The position numbers and the translations under genes were made by a program. From the NCBI GenBank assembly GCA_938009745.1, contig CALLII010000031.1:1-42797 (forward strand): DNA of 42,797 nt. The letters run 5' to 3'. This stretch comes from an uncultured Flavobacteriales bacterium. Lineage in GTDB: Bacteria > Bacteroidota > Bacteroidia > Flavobacteriales_D > CAJJDF01. The notes under the pieces were generated by a model. That model was not told where the DNA came from. It made no database searches and saw nothing but the letters and a program-made list of their open reading frames with translations. Shown here in pieces: positions 40,201-42,797 of this stretch. Every line of letters begins with the position of its first letter. The first letter of the stretch is position 1.

Positions 40201-42797
40201 ATATGAGTAGTAATGGCGGAGCAGTAGTAATAGATCCAATAACAGGATGTGTAACAACAACTCCAGACTTCACAAGTTCAAACTTTGATACAACATGTAT
40301 TATCGTATGTAAATCAGTAGCAGGAGCAGTAATTTGTGACACTACGATTATAGTAACAGTAGCACCACCAACAATTGATACAGTAGTTCAGTTAACAAAT
40401 GGAACAACAACAGACAGTTGTATTACAACAAGTCAGTTACCAGGAACTATGTTTAATTACACGAGTTGTGGAGCACCAGCAAATGGGGTATTAAGTAATG
40501 TAGATTCATGTTACAGATATGTACCAACAACAAATGTGTTAGATACTGCCTGTGTAATTATCTGTGATGAGTTTGGAATCTGTGATACAACAATCTTCAT
40601 TTATGTACCACCAGTAACTAATGATACAGTTATAACAACTAATCCAATTACTTGTGTAGATACTAACGAGTTGATGGGAGCAAGTGTAGATTCAATCTCA
40701 ACCTGTGATGGAATGAACATGAGCAGTAATGGAGGAGCAGTATTAATAGATCCTGTAACAGGATGTGTAACAACAACTCCAGATTTCACAAATGGTATTA
40801 CTGATACTACTTGTATTATTGTATGTAAGAATATTAGTGGAGTAGTTGTATGTGATACAACAATTATCATCACTGTTCAACCACCTACACCAGATACAAT
40901 TATCCAATTAACTAATGGTAATCCAACAGATAGCTGTTTAGCACAACCTGAATTGCCAGGATCAATGTATACTTATACCAACTGTGGGAATCCAATAAAC
41001 GGACTTTTAACAAACAGTAATGATACTTGCTTTACATACACACCAATAAATAATGTGTTAGACACTGCCTGTGTAATTATCTGTGATGAGTTTGGAATCT
41101 GTGACACTACGATTTTCATTTATGTACCACCAGTAACTGTAGATACAATATATACGTTAGATACAAATGTATGTGTAGATACGACAGAGTTACCAGGAAC
41201 AAGACACACAGTAACAGGATGTGATGGATTAAGTCCAACAACCACTAGTAATGGCGGAACAGTGACATTAGATGCAGAAGGATGTGCAACAATCTCACCT
41301 GTATTCACTACTAGTAAGACTGATACAACATGTATTATAATCTGTGATACGGTATTCGGAATCTGTGATACAACTTTAATCATCAACATGAGAAGAGCAG
41401 TACCAGACACGATAGTAGAGTGTATTCCAAGGGATGGCCAAGCAAATGATTCAAATATGAATACTAATGATTTACTAGGGCCAGTAACAACAATTAGTGT
41501 ATTTAAGCTACCAGCACATGGTCAGTTTACATTAACAAACGATACTAACTCTAGTTACCAGACTTCACCATTCCCAGTATTGGATACGGTACAAGTTTCT
41601 TTCTGTGATGAATATAACTTCTGTGATACTTTCACATTCATTTATATTCCACCAATGACCAATGATACTATCTACACGCAAGGTGCAGGAGTAACATGTG
41701 TTGATACAACAGAGATGCCAGTAACTTATACTAGTATCGCTACTTGTGATGGAATGAACATGACTAGCAATGGAGGAACAGTGGTAGCATTACCAGGAGG
41801 ATGTGTAGATATCACTCCAGACTTTACAACAAGTATTGTAGATACAACATGTATTATTTTATGTGATACAATCTTACCAATGTGTGAGTGTGACACTACT
41901 TACATCATTAGTTTTGCACCAACAATGCCAGATACATTTGCAATACAATTACCAAAAGGAACAAACACAGCAGATACATGTTTAACAACAGCAGAATTGT
42001 TTGGAACAACTTATACTTATAGAAGATTAGGAGCACCAACTCCACATGGACCAGTAACTACACATAATGATACGTGTATCAACTATGTTCAGACATCAAC
42101 TACAAAGTATTTAGATACAGCAAGAGTATTAATCTGTGATGAGTACAATAATTGTGATACGACAGTTATCATTTATGTACCAACACCAGATCCAGATACA
42201 TTATTAGTAGGACCTGTAATTCCAGTAAGTAATGTTGATACTTGTGTGAGGTTAGAGTCAACATTTATGACAGGTCACTTTATAAGTACTTGTGATAGTT
42301 CACTTACAACCAATTCAGGAGTTCCAGTAACAATTACAGGACTATGTGTAAGGTATCCAGTACCAGCACCAGTATTTACAGGAGATACTGCTTGTATTAT
42401 AGTATGTGATACGATTTTAAATATTACAATTTGTGATACAACATTAATCGTATACTTACCAGATACAACACCACCAACAATTATCTGTAAAGATGATACA
42501 GTATACTTAGATAACTTTGGAACTGTAACAATTGATACAAGTAATGTAATGGATACTGTGTTTGATAATACATTGATAAACGCAGTTTGGTTAACACCAA
42601 CTTCATTCAACTGTGCTAATGTTGGACCAAATATGGTAACAGTATACGCAAGAGATACCAATAGAAATATTGATAGCTGTATGTCAACAGTGACTGTATT
42701 AGATACGATATCTCCAATGGTAATGTGTCAGAACATCACTATTCAATTGGATAGTAATGGAAACGCATCTATCCTAGCAGTAAATGTAGATGGAGGA
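34221..42797 (+). CDS. Giant secreted repeat protein, SprB/HYR-like modules (3'-truncated by window)
   Basis: An open frame of 2859 codons runs from ATG to the last base without a stop; it is absent from the ORF track because no stop is reached. The signal peptide is MRNKLLLTVSFLLLGIASAFA. Residues about 110-900 contain several SprB-repeat-like modules (ICPNQGEIHVSLTDGVPPY ... GLRAGTYSVQ; ICAPATTGNVYVTVSNGIPPF). An Ig-like module follows (about 910-995, TYVWNFNGLPI), then four PKD-like modules (about 997-1445, each with GADDTVC- or W(S/T)Q(I/V)SGP-type motifs) and two more SprB-like units (1449, 1533). Next is a tandem array of 172-177-residue repeats (1605-2748), then HYR-like modules (2749 on, PPTIICKDDTVYLDNFGTV). 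A T9SS sorting domain is expected beyond the window but not seen. SprB-like giant proteins act as gliding or surface adhesins in Flavobacteria; whether this one does is open. Confidence 0.9.
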   Translation, partial: MRNKLLLTVSFLLLGIASAFAQLAQTSISPSICAADGSVSYTFTPASASGFFSLTAGPATYPGLNQLQGSGNFFALPAGNYTVTYTDGANPAFTDNFTIAGTYIEGIFGVDTVIDAICPNQGEIHVSLTDGVPPYQYRLLHTDSAAGNYQPYVSSGIFTGLRAGTYSVQSLDNCGVPKQISGLVVDYPNGGPLSYNFNGAGDVRASDEATSFPTSCTETTVAIMGRRNNLFQAQSTNTAYYFDGNGVGVADQTDPNQVPLTMIGGLPPYSYSIVESEAYSFHPPITDRLNDLRHDTPYSSQSSTTSTTYFGLGRGIEFDVANDLTIYSVSMIGQRSGYNALIVLYDNLGNELYRKWEEQDVNSANDNVASLGWFVPAGTGYRMTVEAINSPGRLESAFYSTGVNYPIAAGDITVTGNADPSVDARILNFFDAIVYTKNPSPVATNSTPIFSNIPRTNANTHTVIAEDGCGQKIYRSITTKIPLEYVGMRRSAAECGIGPDQLYPDNNVYTFLHYDPAQHFYTYVHKGNSVGGTFPYTFTVTSDIGYSPDPITTSKGFINANTTSTSAYYDDVKLRNLDGSQWQPTPGSVVSVNITDACGESITEVFGPPSGNTPIEEILTNNDLSGCAPWRRYRIYHNPYVDTFENFKLNINPLTGGAHARVLTSVDYFNPEIDYYQGATMRGNTSLYPYFLPGDYEIVFTGVCSGDELKDTITVLPSSFSFNATAVQPCSSTPTGQIMVDHTGSQIYTSPVDLIYAGPYDASINYATATPLEQRVVSGNMTTFSGLAPGTYTIIHGSTNNAYRFTMNCAEYRTITIIPYKDPSIVLNYDPICAPATTGNVYVTVSNGIPPFVYEYKLASNPNVADYLLTSQSSPVFTALPGDVYNIRVTDSCGQGTVGTIDNGQAFVLPPLTSNAPAGICVGSQLRVSTVYFPNATYVWNFNGLPIAGAADTSVYIKNNTTAADGGNYSVDVTVPSCGTSTALLAITSVVGTTTALSNATPDRFCEGAGSILLEGGATTPAALTTAVWSQVSGPISPLTPTITQVGNDATVTDVSNTDGPPEDPYVFMWEINDGNCTSNSFDSVYIHRNPPTAYSGFDQNLCEASTATMSATAIPFGFGYWTQTSGNPVIISDTTDPAATLTGMIWPDTVVMRWNVVNDSANATCTSFHEIMLINKVQPIASTANAGADDTVCGGTTYVLQARPIPADSGIGRWSVVSQPGIAPTFNTNTNPNATVTMSTGGEYIFVWAVSNGVCSAVTDTVKIFLINANAGADIVVCMDNLAGLRMNGDTVAGLPGTWSSASPLTFTPNGVAGVDTALVTGITAGTHIVTYTVTSGLCTQTDDVTILASNPPSVSMAGTDQLGLCKDTAVLEANIPLDGSGVWTQISGPNTAIMTDFDSAFNIIEGLIVGSYEFVWTISNQPCAQELDTVVIEVTSLPPTATIVALTNPTCVTTGSVTLSGSPVGSYEYSLDTSMGYQPTATFFGLDTLTYRGYVRSLTNPACISRASASVTLVDTLPGPMFDTAFFTPVSSCNGTTTRGSITAVATGGNGTLTYNLTGSFTATNNTGIFTNLLPGTYTVIATDSINCPVDMVTSFEMPVISCDTLFAGIPVTGGTDTTCLNTPNTGGPYSIGSCTGTDGTYDGVLFNKYDSCVVYPFNIATLVLPFAGDTACVVICDTVDNAGMNQILCDTTILIYYPIPVPDTTVTLLPSNGGSVTVCVDTSQVLGTNLTYSSCKGATAGVFTPSTGNCYTYIPLINQIDTTCVIVCDENGVCDTSVFVFIPALSNDTVISTNPVTCVDTTEMPAPFHTITGCDGLSPTTTSNGGTATIDPVTGCVTTTPDFTSTNSDTTCIIVCDTVNGICDTTIIITVQPPTPDTVVQFTNGGSVDSCLSTSELLGSMFTYSSCGSPVHGVLSNNNDTCFTYIPINDNIDSSCVIICDEYGICDTTYFYYLPPVTPDTIVTTNPITCVDTTELMGAMVDSIATCDGMNMSSNGGAVVIDPITGCVTTTPDFTSSNFDTTCIIVCKSVAGAVICDTTIIVTVAPPTIDTVVQLTNGTTTDSCITTSQLPGTMFNYTSCGAPANGVLSNVDSCYRYVPTTNVLDTACVIICDEFGICDTTIFIYVPPVTNDTVITTNPITCVDTNELMGASVDSISTCDGMNMSSNGGAVLIDPVTGCVTTTPDFTNGITDTTCIIVCKNISGVVVCDTTIIITVQPPTPDTIIQLTNGNPTDSCLAQPELPGSMYTYTNCGNPINGLLTNSNDTCFTYTPINNVLDTACVIICDEFGICDTTIFIYVPPVTVDTIYTLDTNVCVDTTELPGTRHTVTGCDGLSPTTTSNGGTVTLDAEGCATISPVFTTSKTDTTCIIICDTVFGICDTTLIINMRRAVPDTIVECIPRDGQANDSNMNTNDLLGPVTTISVFKLPAHGQFTLTNDTNSSYQTSPFPVLDTVQVSFCDEYNFCDTFTFIYIPPMTNDTIYTQGAGVTCVDTTEMPVTYTSIATCDGMNMTSNGGTVVALPGGCVDITPDFTTSIVDTTCIILCDTILPMCECDTTYIISFAPTMPDTFAIQLPKGTNTADTCLTTAELFGTTYTYRRLGAPTPHGPVTTHNDTCINYVQTSTTKYLDTARVLICDEYNNCDTTVIIYVPTPDPDTLLVGPVIPVSNVDTCVRLESTFMTGHFISTCDSSLTTNSGVPVTITGLCVRYPVPAPVFTGDTACIIVCDTILNITICDTTLIVYLPDTTPPTIICKDDTVYLDNFGTVTIDTSNVMDTVFDNTLINAVWLTPTSFNCANVGPNMVTVYARDTNRNIDSCMSTVTVLDTISPMVMCQNITIQLDSNGNASILAVNVDGG
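39033..42464 (+). repeat. Tandem protein-level repeat array, about 6.5 units of 172-177 residues
   Basis: Within the giant gene, units begin at 39033 (divergent), 39582, 40098, 40614, 41133, 41655 and 42186 (first half only). The central units are 516, 516, 519, 522 and 531 nt. Each has two halves. Half A: TCVDTTE(L/M) ... TCDGMNM(S/T)SNGG or GCDGLSPTTTSNGG ... GCVTTTPDFT ... DTTCIIVCD ... ICDTTIII. Half B: PDT(V/I)(V/I)Q ... DSCL(S/T)TSEL ... GVLSN..DTC(F/Y).Y.P ... D(S/T)(A/S)CVIICDE(Y/F)GICDTT.F.Y(L/V)PP. Units 2 and 3 share long, nearly identical DNA (TGTGTAATTATCTGTGATGA), so recombination between copies is possible. Confidence 0.9.

Noticed and set aside
39033-42464. Regularly spaced DNA repeats that might be taken for a CRISPR or satellite array
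   Set aside because: The period is about 516-531 nt, in multiples of three, and the repeats are conserved as protein within one open frame; there are no short identical repeats with unique spacers.
37777-42661. Many short ORFs on both strands inside the giant gene (for example 39503-39832, 40085-40342, 41120-41410 on the minus strand)
   Set aside because: They are low-complexity Val/Ser/Thr/Pro-rich shadows of a repetitive frame; the plus frame from 34221 is continuous, has a signal peptide and recognisable modules.

Overview
The window is AT-rich and comes from a member of the Bacteroidota, probably a marine-type Flavobacteriales relative; the exact family cannot be read from the sequence. 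The case rests on four things. Five proteins carry type IX secretion system (T9SS) cargo features, four of them with a visible C-terminal sorting domain (YPNP...GVYLL/GIYLV). A PorX-type T9SS regulator is present. Promoters match the Bacteroidota form (TTG, about 19-20 nt, TAnnTTTG). The start regions I examined lack obvious Shine-Dalgarno sequences.

Layout. 1-1.3 kb: end of an atpDC operon with a strong terminator. 1.3-3.5 kb: a minus-strand pair, a secreted subtilase followed by a GNAT acetyltransferase. 3.5-8.0 kb: rfbC, a lipoprotein lytic transglycosylase and uvrA, packed with no gaps. 8.0-10.7 kb: aspS and an unusual SDR protein, both on the minus strand. 10.9-21.3 kb: two large secreted modular proteins (1886 and 1487 aa) whose C-terminal 86 residues are almost identical. 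21.4-22.9 kb: porX, convergent with them and sharing a bidirectional terminator. 23.0-26.1 kb: an overlapping HD-hydrolase / lpxK / purine nucleoside phosphorylase operon. 26.2-33.2 kb: a run of plus-strand genes comprising a secreted choice-of-anchor B protein, gatB, three tandem TlpA-like thioredoxin proteins and an LpxH-like lipid A phosphatase with no normal start codon. 33.3-34.0 kb: a small exported protein that is probably an outer-membrane barrel. 34.2 kb to the window end: an open reading frame of 2859 codons with no stop, encoding a giant secreted protein. It is missing from the ORF track.

How it fits together. The housekeeping genes (ATP synthase, UvrA, AspRS, GatB, PNP) are ordinary. 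The accessory signal is surface biology: several T9SS cargo proteins around the T9SS regulator porX, envelope genes (lpxK, lpxH-like, lytic transglycosylase, rfbC), and periplasmic or envelope thiol-disulfide proteins near a giant cysteine-containing surface protein. A functional link between these is inference from proximity only.

The most novel-looking item is the giant protein's array of 172-177-residue repeats. They carry conserved DT..C(I/V)I(I/V)CD...(I/V)CDTT motifs and are followed by HYR-like modules. I found no tRNA, rRNA, CRISPR array, insertion sequence or phage gene. No gene-free stretch exceeds 300 bases.
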